Positions 6,532-15,034 are shown, counted from the stretch's first letter. The stretch: 16,383 nucleotides of DNA from Clostridia bacterium (GCA_900763885.1 CAAFLY010000256.1:1-16383); one strand, 5' to 3'. Numbers and translations are program-made. Notes: generated from the letters alone by a model not told the origin.

Positions 6532-7682
6532 AATTTCTCCATGTTTCCGATCTTCATCTTGGCAGACATCTCGGCGCGTTTTCCCGCATCGAGGAGCAGC
6601 GTGCCATGCTCGATTGGGTATACGATACGCTGTGCGCGACGGGGGCGGACGTGCTGCTTGTCGCCGGGGACGTATACGACCGCGCCGTACCGGGACCGGA
6701 CGCCGTAGTCGCGCTCGATCATTTTCTGTCCCGCGTCCATGACCGTGCCATTCCGATCTGCGTGACCGGCGGCAATCACGACAGTGTGGAACGCCTTTCC
6801 TTCGCGTCCGATCTTCTCTCCGGCGCGGATGTGTACGTGTCGCCGCCGCTTGCAGAGGGGATCTGCCATGTGACCTTCACCGATTCCTACGGTGCGATCA
6901 CCGTGTGGCTTTTGCCGTTTTGCCGTCCCGCGGATGTCCGGGATGCCGGGATCGCGGAAGCATACACCTATTCGGACGCGATGGCTGCCGTGGTCGGATC
7001 CCTGCCCATCGATCGGAGCGGACGCAACATCGCGCTGGCACATCAGTTTCTGACCGGTGGCATGCGTGCGGAATCCGAATCGGTGCAGATCGGGGGACTG
7101 GACAACGTGGACGCGGCGATTTTCGCTCCCTTTGACTATACGGCTCTCGGACACCTGCACCGCCACCAGTCCCTTATGGACGGGAGGATCGTCTATTCCG
7201 GCAGTCCGCTGTGCTACGATTTCGGGGAGGCGGAGGACGAAAAGGGGGCGGTGCTTGTCGAGATCGGCGAAAAGGGAACGCTGTCCACGACCTTTCTCGC
7301 GTATCGGGAGCCCCTCCGCAGACTCGTCACCCTGCGCGGTACCTATGACGAGCTGGCGGCAAAATCGTATTGGGAATCTCTCCGGCGCGACGATTATTTC
7401 CGCGTGCTTTTGACCGATACGGAGGATGTACCCGACGCCGCCGCCAAGCTGTCCGTTTTGTATCCGCGCCTGATTTTTCTCGCCTATGAGAATCGAGCCG
7501 CGGCGCATGGGGGAAGCGGGGGCGAGATGGGGCCAGAGACGCCATGTGATCGCGGCAGTGCGCCGGAGGAGGTATTCGCGGCGTTTTTTGCCATGCAGAA
7601 CGACAGAGCGTTGACAGCGGAGGAGCGGTCGTACATCACAGCGCTGCTTGCGCGAAAGGAGGATAAGGATGAAGCCCAGTAA
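6528..7682 (+). CDS. sbcD: SbcD-type nuclease subunit (metallophosphoesterase)
   Basis: The 384-residue protein starts at ATG 6528, overlapping the AraC stop by four bases, with a GGAGG site upstream. It carries the calcineurin-like metal motifs of Mre11/SbcD: D8 and H10 in 'VSDLHLG', D48 in 'VAGDVYD', N83 and H84 in 'GGNHDS', and the late 'LGHLHRHQ'. With SbcC it forms the bacterial Mre11-Rad50 complex, a manganese-dependent exo/endonuclease that opens DNA hairpins and processes blocked double-strand ends. Its end overlaps the start of sbcC by 14 bases, which indicates coupled translation, as is usual for this pair. The 'FLSRVHDRAIPICVTGGNHDSVERLSF' region is typical of the SbcD subfamily rather than of other phosphoesterases. 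Length is normal; no missing catalytic residue was seen. Confidence 0.95.
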   Translation: MKFLHVSDLHLGRHLGAFSRIEEQRAMLDWVYDTLCATGADVLLVAGDVYDRAVPGPDAVVALDHFLSRVHDRAIPICVTGGNHDSVERLSFASDLLSGADVYVSPPLAEGICHVTFTDSYGAITVWLLPFCRPADVRDAGIAEAYTYSDAMAAVVGSLPIDRSGRNIALAHQFLTGGMRAESESVQIGGLDNVDAAIFAPFDYTALGHLHRHQSLMDGRIVYSGSPLCYDFGEAEDEKGAVLVEIGEKGTLSTTFLAYREPLRRLVTLRGTYDELAAKSYWESLRRDDYFRVLLTDTEDVPDAAAKLSVLYPRLIFLAYENRAAAHGGSGGEMGPETPCDRGSAPEEVFAAFFAMQNDRALTAEERSYITALLARKEDKDEAQ

Positions 7683-10455
7683 ACTGACCATGACGGCGTT
7701 CGGACCGTATACCGGCACGGTGACGGTCGATTTTTCCGTATTCGGCGAGAGCGGGCTATACCTCATCACGGGCGATACGGGTGCCGGAAAGACGATGCTG
7801 TTTGACGCGATCGCCTATGCGCTGTATGGTACGGCAAGCGGATCCGGCAGAGACGACACGATGCTCCGGAGCAAGCAGGCGGACGAAAAAACGGCGACAG
7901 CGGTGGAATTGACCTTCACGTGCCATGGGGATCTCTATCGGGTACGGCGGGTACTCGGCAGGGAAAAACGGAAGCGGACCGGGGAACGGCAGTTCACGCG
8001 CTCCGGAGAATGTGAATTGTGGCTGCCCGGCGGCGGTGTGCTGACGAAAACGGCGGATGTCGATGCGGCGATTCGGCAGGCGGTCGGATTGGACGCGACG
8101 CAGTTCAGGCAGTGTGCCATGATCGCGCAGGGGGAATTTCTGCGGTTTCTGTACGCGAAAACGGAGGAGCGGCTCGCCCTGTTCCGCAATCTGTTCGCCA
8201 CGGATGTGTACCGGGTGCTGACTGAGGAGCTGCTCGACGGTACGGCAAAGGCGCGGCGGGAGCTGGACAATGCGGAAACCACGCTGCGTCAGTGTGCCGG
8301 CGGGATTTTTGTGCCGCAGGAGTATCCGGACCGGAGTACGCTTATGGCGTATCAGGCGGATCCCGTGCCGTATGAGGACGCGCTGACCGGCTCGATCGCC
8401 GCGTGTCTGATCTGGTGCCGGGACGAATGGACGGCGCTGTCCGCAGCCCAAAAGCAGCTTGCGACGGAGCGGGACGGCCTTCTTTCCGCGATCACCAAGG
8501 CGGAGGTGGACGCGAATACGGCGTCGGAATACGAAAAAGCGATGGAAAAGAGCCGTCTTGTGGAGGAAAAAGCCGCGTATGCCGAAAAATCCCTTGCCGG
8601 GCTGCGGGCGGGACAGGCAAAAATCGACGAAATGCGCGCGGAATCGAACCGTCTGACCGCGGTATGTCCGCTTTTGGAGGCGATCGCGCGGGGAAAGGCG
8701 GATATTGCCACTGCCGAAGAGGAGTTGCGGGAGGCCGAAAAGGAATGTGTTTCCGTCACGGATACGCTCACACGGTTCCGGGAGCGATGCGCGGCTCTGG
8801 CGGAGGAATTGGCACAGGCGCAGGCGGCACGGATGCGGGTGACGGCACAGAAAGGGATCCTCGCGGAAAAAAGCGGCAGAATCCGGGAATTGTCCGCGCT
8901 GTCGGAAATGGGGACGCGTTGGCGGGAGCATATCCTCCTGTGGCAGACGGCGCGGGAATCGTATCGGGCGGCGCGCGAACAGTACGACGGGGCGGACGCG
9001 CGGTATCGGGAGACGGAAAAACGGTATCTCGACGGACAGGCGGGCATCCTCGCGGAAACATTGACCGAGGGGAAGCCGTGTCCTGTGTGCGGTGCGACGG
9101 AGCATCCCGCCCCGGCGACCTGTACGGCAGAGATCCCTACGGCGGATATGCTCGATCTGGCGCGGGAAAAGCGGGATCGGGCGCAGAAGGAATGCACGGA
9201 AAAATCGGACGCGGCGGGCAGGCTCCGGGGCGGCGCGGAAAGTGCGTCGGCATCGTTCACCGCGGCGTATCGGTCGTTCTACGGCACAGACGATACGTTT
9301 GCATGGGACCGATACCCGGAGACGGAATGCGCGGCGATACGGGACGATCTCCGGACGCTTACGGCGGAACACACGGCATTGCGGCGCGCTATGGAGGCGG
9401 ATGTGGCACAGGCGGCGCGGATGGAGGACTGTGAGAGACGGATCACGGTCGGACAGGCCGCGGTCGAGGAGAAAACGGCACAGGCGGCGTCGGCAAGGGA
9501 ACGGGTCCAGTCCGCGAGATCCAGGCTGGAAACGCTCAACCGGAAAACGGCGGAGCTGATGGAAACGGCGCCGGACACCACACTGGAGGCGGTACACAGA
9601 CGGTTGGACGAGATCGGGCTTGCGACGGAACGGTACGAGAGGTCCCTCGCGGAATGCACGGAAAAGCGCGACGCTCTGGAACGGGAGAAAACGGCGATCC
9701 GTGCCGCTGCCGATACGCTGCGGGAACGGCTCCGGGACAGTGCGGCGGACGAGCTGCCTGCACTGCGGGAAAGAGAAAAACTGGCGGGAGACGCCATCGA
9801 GACACTGCGGCAGCGCAGGACCGTTCTGGATACCGCGATTGCCGTAAACGAGCCGCTGTCTGTCCGTCTGACGGACGCGTACGCCCTATATCGGAGATGC
9901 GCCGCGCGGTTCGCGATGCAGAAACGGCTGTCCGATACCGCGTCCGGGAATCTGGTCGGCAGGGAAAAGCTGTCTCTTGAGACCTACGCACAGCTGTGGC
10001 TCTTTGATGAGGTGGTCCGCCGTGCCAATGTGCGTCTGTTTGCGATGACAGGCGGGCGGTATGAGCTGCGGCGGCAGATGGAGGCGGAAAACAAGCGCAC
10101 GAAAACGGGACTGGGGCTGGACGTGGTGGATCACTACAGCGGGACGGTCCGCAATGTGCGCACACTGTCCGGCGGAGAAGCGTTCAAAGCGTCCCTCTCT
10201 CTGGCGCTCGGACTGGCGGATGAAACGGAATCGTCCTCCGGCGGCGTGCGCATCGAGGCGATGTTCATCGACGAGGGCTTCGGCTCTCTGGACGCGAACT
10301 CTCTGGACAGCGCGATTGATACGCTGAACCGTCTGTCGGAGGGGACCAGACTGTGCGGGATCATCTCCCACGTGGATTCCCTCAAGGAGCGAATCGAGCG
10401 GCAGATCCGGGTGAAGCGGAACAAAACAGAGAGCAGCGTGGAGTGCGTTTGGTGA
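7669..10455 (+). CDS. sbcC: SbcC-type ATPase (Rad50-like SMC protein)
   Basis: ATG 7669 follows AAGGAGG at 7656-7662, a better start than the in-frame TTG at 7648, and gives 928 residues. The ABC ATPase is split by a long coiled coil: Walker A 'GDTGAGKT' at 35-42 and a Q-loop-like 'AMIAQGEFLRFL' near 150-160 in the N lobe; then two charged heptad-rich arms either side of the zinc-hook C471-P-V-C474; then the C lobe with signature 'LSGGE' (833-837) and Walker B 'MFIDEGFGSLD' (865-875). The hook cysteines pair two complexes through one zinc ion. The protein bridges and loads DNA ends for SbcD. The gene is strongly purine-rich on the coding strand, as expected for Glu/Lys/Arg coiled coil. No terminator is visible in the 30 bases between its stop and the next promoter, so read-through into pepF is possible. 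Confidence 0.95.
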   Translation: MKPSKLTMTAFGPYTGTVTVDFSVFGESGLYLITGDTGAGKTMLFDAIAYALYGTASGSGRDDTMLRSKQADEKTATAVELTFTCHGDLYRVRRVLGREKRKRTGERQFTRSGECELWLPGGGVLTKTADVDAAIRQAVGLDATQFRQCAMIAQGEFLRFLYAKTEERLALFRNLFATDVYRVLTEELLDGTAKARRELDNAETTLRQCAGGIFVPQEYPDRSTLMAYQADPVPYEDALTGSIAACLIWCRDEWTALSAAQKQLATERDGLLSAITKAEVDANTASEYEKAMEKSRLVEEKAAYAEKSLAGLRAGQAKIDEMRAESNRLTAVCPLLEAIARGKADIATAEEELREAEKECVSVTDTLTRFRERCAALAEELAQAQAARMRVTAQKGILAEKSGRIRELSALSEMGTRWREHILLWQTARESYRAAREQYDGADARYRETEKRYLDGQAGILAETLTEGKPCPVCGATEHPAPATCTAEIPTADMLDLAREKRDRAQKECTEKSDAAGRLRGGAESASASFTAAYRSFYGTDDTFAWDRYPETECAAIRDDLRTLTAEHTALRRAMEADVAQAARMEDCERRITVGQAAVEEKTAQAASARERVQSARSRLETLNRKTAELMETAPDTTLEAVHRRLDEIGLATERYERSLAECTEKRDALEREKTAIRAAADTLRERLRDSAADELPALREREKLAGDAIETLRQRRTVLDTAIAVNEPLSVRLTDAYALYRRCAARFAMQKRLSDTASGNLVGREKLSLETYAQLWLFDEVVRRANVRLFAMTGGRYELRRQMEAENKRTKTGLGLDVVDHYSGTVRNVRTLSGGEAFKASLSLALGLADETESSSGGVRIEAMFIDEGFGSLDANSLDSAIDTLNRLSEGTRLCGIISHVDSLKERIERQIRVKRNKTESSVECVW

Positions 10456-10485
10456 TCGAAGGGGAAGATTTCGCGTCTCTTTGGC

Positions 10486-10514
10486 TTGACATACGCGCCG
10501 GAAAATGCTACAAT
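10486..10514 (+). promoter_or_regulatory. Consensus sigma-A promoter for pepF and the phosphoesterase gene
   Basis: TTGACA (10486-10491), a 17-base spacer and TACAAT (10509-10514) preceded by TGC give an almost perfect housekeeping promoter with an extended -10. The start would be near 10521, about 50 bases before the pepF ATG. An AAGGAG site at 10556-10561 follows. Confidence 0.88.
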
Positions 10515-10571
10515 AGCCATGGGAATCCAATATGCCTAAAAAACCGTTACATATAAAGGAGAAAAACGACT

Positions 10572-12350
10572 ATGAGAAACCGCAGTGAAATCGACGCGTC
10601 CATGAAATGGGACCTGACCCCGATTTATCCGGATGGCGCCGCGATGGAGGCGGATCTGGCGGACTGTGCGGCAATGGCGGAAAAGATCGCCGCGTGTGCC
10701 GGTACCCTGTCCACCAAAGAGGGACTCCAAAACACTCTCGGATTGGTGTTCGGCGCGATGGAGAAGCTCGAACGGGCAAGCTGCTACGCGTACCTCAATT
10801 ACTCCCTCGACGGCGGCAATACGGCGGCACAGGAGATGATGGCGAAGACGCAGAACACCGGCGTTGCTCTGATGACCGCGATGGCCTTCCTCGAACCGGA
10901 AATCCTGACCGTTCCGGAGGAGGAGATGAAAGCGTGGCTCGATACACCGGAGCTTGCCACCTATCGCCACTATGTCCTCGATGTGATCCGGGCAAAGGCG
11001 CATACCCTCGACGCGAAGGGGGAGGCGATTCTCTCACAGGTCGCAAAGATCACGGGTACCGCGTCCGACACCTACGACATGTTCACCGACGTGGAGATGG
11101 AGATCCCGAAGATCGAGAACGAAAACGGCGAAATGGTCGAGCTGACCTCCGGCAATTTCGGCATGTACCGCGAATCCTCCTGCCGCAAGGTCCGGGAAAA
11201 CGCTTTCAACACCATGTTCGGCACGTACAAAAAGTACAACAACACGTTTGCGACCCTCTACACCGGAAACGTGAAAAAGGACAATATGCTCGCCGCGATC
11301 CGTGGGTACGATTCCGCCTGCGAAGCCGCTCTGTTTGCCGGAAATGTCCCGGTATCCGTGTACGACAGTCTGGTGGGGGGCGTTCACGAAGCGCTGCCGA
11401 CGATGCAGAAATATCTGGAGCTGCGCAAAAAGGTCTTGCATCTGCCGGAGCTGGACGTGTTCGACCTCTACTGCCCGATGACGGCGGATGTGGAATACCC
11501 GATGCCGTTTGCAAGCGGTAAGGAGCTGGTGAAGAAGGCTCTCGCGCCGCTTGGAGAGGAATACGCCGCCCTGCTCGACAGAGCGTTTTCCGAAAACTGG
11601 ATCGACGTATACGAAACGCCCGGCAAAGCGTCCGGCGCGTATTCCATGGGTATCTACGGCGCGCATCCGTACGTGCTGCTCAACTACACGGATACCCTCG
11701 ACGACGCGTTCACACTGGCGCACGAGCTGGGTCACGCCATGCATTCCCACTATTCCAATACGACGCAGGATTACGTGAACCACGACTACAAGATTATGGT
11801 CGCCGAGGTCGCGTCCACGGTCAATGAGGTGCTGCTCACAAAGTATCTCCTTGCCACCGAAACCGATCCGGCACGGCGCGCGTATGTGCTCAACCATTTC
11901 CTCGAGGGCTTCCGCACCACTGTGTTCCGCCAGACCTTATTTGCGGAATTCGAGAGAAAGGCACACGAGCTGGAGAGCGCCGGCACGCCGCTGACCGCCG
12001 ACTGCCTGAACGGGATCTACGCCGAGCTTGAAAAAACGTACTACAGTGCCGCGAAGATGCAGGACGTCGTTGCCGTGGAATGGTCGTACATCCCGCACTT
12101 CTATCGCGCGTTCTACGTATACCAGTACGCGACCGGCTTCTCCGCCGCCGTTGCCATTGCGTCCCACATTCTGGAAACCGGGGATACGGCTGGATACCTC
12201 AGATTCCTGACCACCGGCGGCAGCGATTATCCTCTTGAGGAACTGAAGCTTGCCGGCATCGATCTGACCAGCCCTACCGTCGTCGGGAACGCGATGCGTG
12301 TCTTTGATAAGACCATCGACGAGCTTGCCGCGGTGCTTGTAAAGGAGTAA
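10572..12350 (+). CDS. pepF: Oligoendopeptidase F (M3B zinc metallopeptidase)
   Basis: The 592-residue protein starts at ATG 10572, ten bases after AAGGAG, and has the family's normal length (about 600). The zinc motif HELGH lies at 384-388 ('FTLAHELGHAMHSHYSN'), and the expected third ligand is E412 in 'MVAEVASTVNEVLL', matching the M3 arrangement. The N-terminal region begins with the typical 'MKWDLTPIYP', and the segment near 205-260 is the M3B helical domain. The C-terminal 'YQYATGFSAAVAIASHIL' is typical of PepF and helps close the substrate channel. It cleaves short peptides of roughly 7-17 residues in the cytosol, feeding peptide nitrogen use or clearing signal-peptide fragments. There is no signal sequence. 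It is driven by its own strong promoter and followed after three bases by a phosphoesterase gene, with which it is likely cotranscribed. Confidence 0.95.
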   Translation: MRNRSEIDASMKWDLTPIYPDGAAMEADLADCAAMAEKIAACAGTLSTKEGLQNTLGLVFGAMEKLERASCYAYLNYSLDGGNTAAQEMMAKTQNTGVALMTAMAFLEPEILTVPEEEMKAWLDTPELATYRHYVLDVIRAKAHTLDAKGEAILSQVAKITGTASDTYDMFTDVEMEIPKIENENGEMVELTSGNFGMYRESSCRKVRENAFNTMFGTYKKYNNTFATLYTGNVKKDNMLAAIRGYDSACEAALFAGNVPVSVYDSLVGGVHEALPTMQKYLELRKKVLHLPELDVFDLYCPMTADVEYPMPFASGKELVKKALAPLGEEYAALLDRAFSENWIDVYETPGKASGAYSMGIYGAHPYVLLNYTDTLDDAFTLAHELGHAMHSHYSNTTQDYVNHDYKIMVAEVASTVNEVLLTKYLLATETDPARRAYVLNHFLEGFRTTVFRQTLFAEFERKAHELESAGTPLTADCLNGIYAELEKTYYSAAKMQDVVAVEWSYIPHFYRAFYVYQYATGFSAAVAIASHILETGDTAGYLRFLTTGGSDYPLEELKLAGIDLTSPTVVGNAMRVFDKTIDELAAVLVKE

Positions 12351-12353
12351 GAA

Positions 12354-13466
12354 ATGCACGAATATCTGCGGTATGATCCAGTCGTATTCGCAATCGGTGC
12401 GGACTACCAGATCCTGTTCTGGACGACCACGATGGGCATCGGCTGGATCGAGATCGACGGCGAGCGGTTCACGGATGAGGAGGTCGGACTGCTCCACTAC
12501 GGGGAGATGCACAAGATCCCGGTGCCCGGAGAGGCGCTGAACCGGGCGGGTCACTACACGGTCGTCTTTGTCGAATATAAGGAAAAGCCGCCGTATTATC
12601 CGAAGGGGGAGGAGAAGATTCGCGAAACGTACGAATTTGTCCCGTATCGGGGCGGTGCGCTGCGGCTGTTCCAGTTCGCGGACACACACGGCGCGGTGGA
12701 TGTGCCTCTTGCCGCGTACCGTGCGTTTGAGACGGATGGCGGCAGAGCGGATCTCCTTGTCCTCAACGGCGACATCAACGATTCCTCCGACCGGATCGAA
12801 TGCTTTGAGACGACGTTCGCACTGGCGGGAGGTGCGGTGCATGGGACCCGTCCGGTGCTGTACGCGCGCGGCAATCACGACACCCGCGGACACGCGGCGG
12901 AGCTGCTTCCGAATTACAGTCCGACGGCGTTCCGGGACGGCAGACGGGAGAGCTTCTGGTCCTTCCGGCAGGGCGATGTGTGGGGCGTGCTCCTCGACTG
13001 CGGTGAGGACAAATACGACCACAACATCGAATACGGCGGCACGATCTTCTTCGACAATTTCCGCAGACGCGAAACGGCGTATCTCGAGAGCCTGATCGCC
13101 AACCGGGAGAACGAATTTGACGCGCCGGGGATTTCTCTGCGCATCGCGATCTGCCACGTGCCGTTTGTGGAATACTTCAAGTTCCCCTTTGACGTGGGCG
13201 GCGCATACTACGAGCGGTGGACGGCTCTCCTTGCCGAGATGCACATCGATCTCCTGCTCTGCGGCCATATGCACACGGCGTATTTTGTCCCGCCGCACGC
13301 GCCGGATCATCGGAACGCCGCATTCCCGACCGCGGTGCTGTCGATCCCCCCAAAGGAGTACGACGGCAAAACGCTCTACACCGGCGGCGCGATCCTGCGT
13401 CAGAACGGCAAGCGCGAGGCGGTGATCGTCCGCGGGGACACGTTTGTGGAGACGATGGAATTTTAG
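12354..13466 (+). CDS. Two-domain metallophosphoesterase, translationally coupled to pepF
   Basis: The 370-residue protein starts at ATG 12354, three bases after the pepF stop; its AAGGAG site is inside the end of pepF, six bases upstream. Residues about 1-98 form a beta-rich domain ('VVFAIGADYQILFWTTTMGIGWIEIDG', 'GHYTVVFVEY') reminiscent of the fibronectin-like cap of purple acid phosphatases. Residues about 103-345 are a calcineurin-like phosphoesterase with D110/H112 ('FADTHG'), D140 ('LNGDIND'), N174/H175 ('RGNHDTRG'), H268 ('ICHVPF') and 'CGHMH' (303-307). All metal ligands appear present, so it should be an active dinuclear metal phosphatase or phosphodiesterase. There is no signal peptide, so it should be cytosolic; substrate unknown. 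The gene ends 33 bases before a strong terminator, closing a two-gene unit with pepF. Confidence 0.85.
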   Translation: MHEYLRYDPVVFAIGADYQILFWTTTMGIGWIEIDGERFTDEEVGLLHYGEMHKIPVPGEALNRAGHYTVVFVEYKEKPPYYPKGEEKIRETYEFVPYRGGALRLFQFADTHGAVDVPLAAYRAFETDGGRADLLVLNGDINDSSDRIECFETTFALAGGAVHGTRPVLYARGNHDTRGHAAELLPNYSPTAFRDGRRESFWSFRQGDVWGVLLDCGEDKYDHNIEYGGTIFFDNFRRRETAYLESLIANRENEFDAPGISLRIAICHVPFVEYFKFPFDVGGAYYERWTALLAEMHIDLLLCGHMHTAYFVPPHAPDHRNAAFPTAVLSIPPKEYDGKTLYTGGAILRQNGKREAVIVRGDTFVETMEF

Positions 13467-13498
13467 GTGCCAACGCCCCGCACGGGTGAATCGAATAG

Positions 13499-13551
13499 AA
13501 AAAGCGTGTCTGGATACGGTACGAGCTTGCCGTGTACAGACGCGCTTTTTT
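13499..13551 (+). terminator. Intrinsic terminator of the pepF unit
   Basis: Arms 13499-13512 (AAAAAGCGTGTCTG) and 13537-13551 (CAGACGCGC followed by six T) pair with a single T-G wobble. The 24-base loop can partly pair internally (TACGG with CCGTG). The T-run supports termination on the plus strand; the matching A-run on the left would allow termination in the other direction too, though no minus-strand gene is nearby. Confidence 0.88.
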
Positions 13552-13564
13552 GGGTATAGGGGGC

Positions 13565-13593
13565 TTTACAAACCTGTCGTAATGTGCTATACT
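13565..13593 (+). promoter_or_regulatory. Promoter for the SGNH acetylesterase gene
   Basis: TTTACA (13565-13570), a 17-base spacer and TATACT (13588-13593), with TGC just before the -10, form a good sigma-A promoter with an extended -10. Predicted start near 13600, about 30 bases upstream of ATG 13631. It lies 14 bases after the previous terminator, so the downstream gene is an independent unit. Confidence 0.82.
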
Positions 13594-13630
13594 ATACCCG
13601 AAAATTCCCGATTCAGAAAGGATCATTACT

Positions 13631-14374
13631 ATGGATATACTGTTTTTTGGCGGACAGAGCAATATGGAAGGGCAGACCGAGGCACCGCCGGCGGATCGTT
13701 CCGATGTTCCCGGCTGCATCGAATATAAGCTGCTGGAACGGAAATACGTGCCGCTGCATCACCCGGCAGGCGAGGATGTGCCGCCCTATCTCGGAGGCGC
13801 GTGCTTCGGAAATGGCTCGCTCCTGCCTGATTTCTGCCGCAGATACCGCAAATTCCGCAGTGACGTGACGGTAGCGGCTGTCCACGCGGCACAGGGCGCG
13901 ACCACCATCGACGATTGGGATCCCGAAAAGGGGCTCTACCAGGCGGCGGTCGGCAAGCTGAAGGCGGCACTCGAGGACGCGCCGGAGCCGGTGGAGCACA
14001 TCTACTACATCTGGCTGCAGGGTGAATCGGACGCCATCCGCGACCTGTCGGAGGACGAATACTACGACAAGCTCATCCGCTTCAAAAACTGCCTGAAGCG
14101 CGACTGCGGGATTGAAAAGTTCGGCATCATCCGCGTCGGATACTTCACCACGCCGGAAAAGGACGAGCGGATCATGGAAGCGCAGGAACGCGCCGTCCGT
14201 GAGGATCCCGACTTCCTGCTGCTCACCCGGATCACCTCCCAGATCACGGAAAACCTGCTCAACCCCGATTTTATCAACCCCGAATACAGCGGTCACTACA
14301 ACAACCGCGCGATGACGGTGGTGGGCAAGGACGCCGGGGAAACCCTTGGCAGATACGCGAAGTACGGGAAATAA
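13631..14374 (+). CDS. SGNH-fold carbohydrate acetylesterase (sialate O-acetylesterase / CE6-like)
   Basis: The 247-residue protein starts at ATG 13631 behind AAAGGA. It opens directly with the first SGNH block 'FFGGQSNMEGQ', which places the nucleophile at S10. It has the family block 'WLQGESDA' (128-135) and a late histidine at H222 in 'YSGHYNNRAM' as the likely catalytic base. The GQSNM and QGESD pair is diagnostic of the SASA domain (sialate O-acetylesterase, carbohydrate esterase family 6), which removes O-acetyl groups from sialic acids or from plant xylan-type sugars. There is no signal peptide, so it should act inside the cell on imported acetylated sugars. It has its own promoter and terminator and no direct partner gene. 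Sialate versus xylan specificity cannot be decided from sequence. Confidence 0.86.
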   Translation: MDILFFGGQSNMEGQTEAPPADRSDVPGCIEYKLLERKYVPLHHPAGEDVPPYLGGACFGNGSLLPDFCRRYRKFRSDVTVAAVHAAQGATTIDDWDPEKGLYQAAVGKLKAALEDAPEPVEHIYYIWLQGESDAIRDLSEDEYYDKLIRFKNCLKRDCGIEKFGIIRVGYFTTPEKDERIMEAQERAVREDPDFLLLTRITSQITENLLNPDFINPEYSGHYNNRAMTVVGKDAGETLGRYAKYGK

Positions 14375-14386
14375 GAGAAACCGATA

Positions 14387-14410
14387 CCTAAGGAAACGCT
14401 GATTTAAGCG
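14387..14410. repeat. Fragment of the dispersed repeat, copy C
   Basis: CCTAAGGAAACGCT followed by GATTTAAGCG contains the 17-base word (14392-14408) that matches 5455-5471 at 16 positions. ACGCT and AGCGT within it can form a small 5-bp hairpin with a 6-base loop. The core seen at 5478-5543 is missing, so this is only one end of the element, lying between the esterase stop and the shared terminator. Confidence 0.5.
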
Positions 14411-14418
14411 TATCCCAA

Positions 14419-14467
14419 AAAACCGGACGCCAGCCTGTGTATCCGCACAGACCGCGCGTCCGGTTTT
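14419..14467. terminator. Bidirectional terminator shared by the acetylesterase and the XRE gene
   Basis: Twelve-base arms AAAACCGGACGC (14419-14430) and GCGTCCGGTTTT (14456-14467) are exact reverse complements, with an inner stem CTGTG/CACAG. T-runs follow on both strands (GGTTTTCTT on plus, GGTTTTTTGGG on minus). The right arm abuts the stop codon of the minus-strand regulator, so the hairpin ends both convergent transcripts. Confidence 0.92.
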
Positions 14468-14468
14468 C

Positions 14469-14999
14469 TTACTTCATCCCCAGCTCCCGCAGGATCGCGA
14501 TTGCGGCGTCCCGGGGACGTTCGGCATGGACGTTCCGCTGTACGTCTGTCAGATCCACGTAGTCCCCGTTGCGTGCGCATTCGCATAACGCCTCCACGAC
14601 ATACGCCTCCCGGTACCGATCCTCCGCGAATGTCATTTCCACGGAGCTGTGCATCCGCTCGTCCAGTGCGTCCACCATGGTGCGGTAGAGAAAGTGATCT
14701 GCACCGAGCAGCTCCCGCATACGCCGGATACAGGCGATCGCCTCCGTCACCTGTTCCACGGTCACACGCCGCCGATACCGCCATCCGCACGATCCTCCGC
14801 CGAGCAGCGCGTCCACGGATGTGTCGAGAATGAGCGCGAGATCCTGTAAAATCCCCGTGTCTGGCAGAAATTCGCCGCGCTCCCAGCCAGAGACTGCCTG
14901 CCCCGTCACGCCGAGCCGTTCTCCAAGTTCTGCCTGCGTCAGCCCGACCGCCTTGCGCAGGGACGCGATGTACGCGCCGATTTTTTCGTTGTCACACAT
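14469..14999 (-). CDS. XRE-family helix-turn-helix regulator with uncharacterised C-terminal domain
   Basis: ATG at 14999 follows GGGAGG by 9 bases and gives 176 residues; longer in-frame starts have no ribosome site and would begin upstream of the promoter. Residues about 7-64 are a classic lambda-repressor-type HTH: 'IGAYIASLRKAVGLTQAELG', 'LGVTGQAVSGWERGEFLPDT' and 'LALILDTSVDALLGG'. The C-terminal 100 residues are helical and charged ('VEQVTEAIACIRRMRELLG', 'EDRYREAYVVEALCECA'), with no family recognised. It should bind DNA as a dimer; the C-terminal part may sense a ligand or mediate dimer contacts. No partner gene is adjacent on its strand, so targets are unknown; autoregulation is the simplest guess. 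It converges on the acetylesterase. Confidence 0.85.
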   Translation of the reverse strand: MCDNEKIGAYIASLRKAVGLTQAELGERLGVTGQAVSGWERGEFLPDTGILQDLALILDTSVDALLGGGSCGWRYRRRVTVEQVTEAIACIRRMRELLGADHFLYRTMVDALDERMHSSVEMTFAEDRYREAYVVEALCECARNGDYVDLTDVQRNVHAERPRDAAIAILRELGMK

Positions 15000-15034
15000 G
15001 GCATATGTCCTCCCTGTCTTTATTTTATGCCTAT

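Noticed and set aside
1027..9540. GGAAACGCT words at about 1027 and 9529 as further copies of the repeat
   Set aside because: Both lie in frame within conserved coding sequence and lack the flanking GATwTAAG extension, so they are chance matches.
7756..9597. 613-codon minus-strand open frame inside sbcC
   Set aside because: Arg/Pro-rich shadow of the purine-rich sbcC coiled-coil coding region; the plus strand carries all SbcC motifs.
11937..13310. 457-codon minus-strand open frame across pepF and the phosphoesterase
   Set aside because: It spans two well-supported plus-strand genes and shows no domain or ribosome site.
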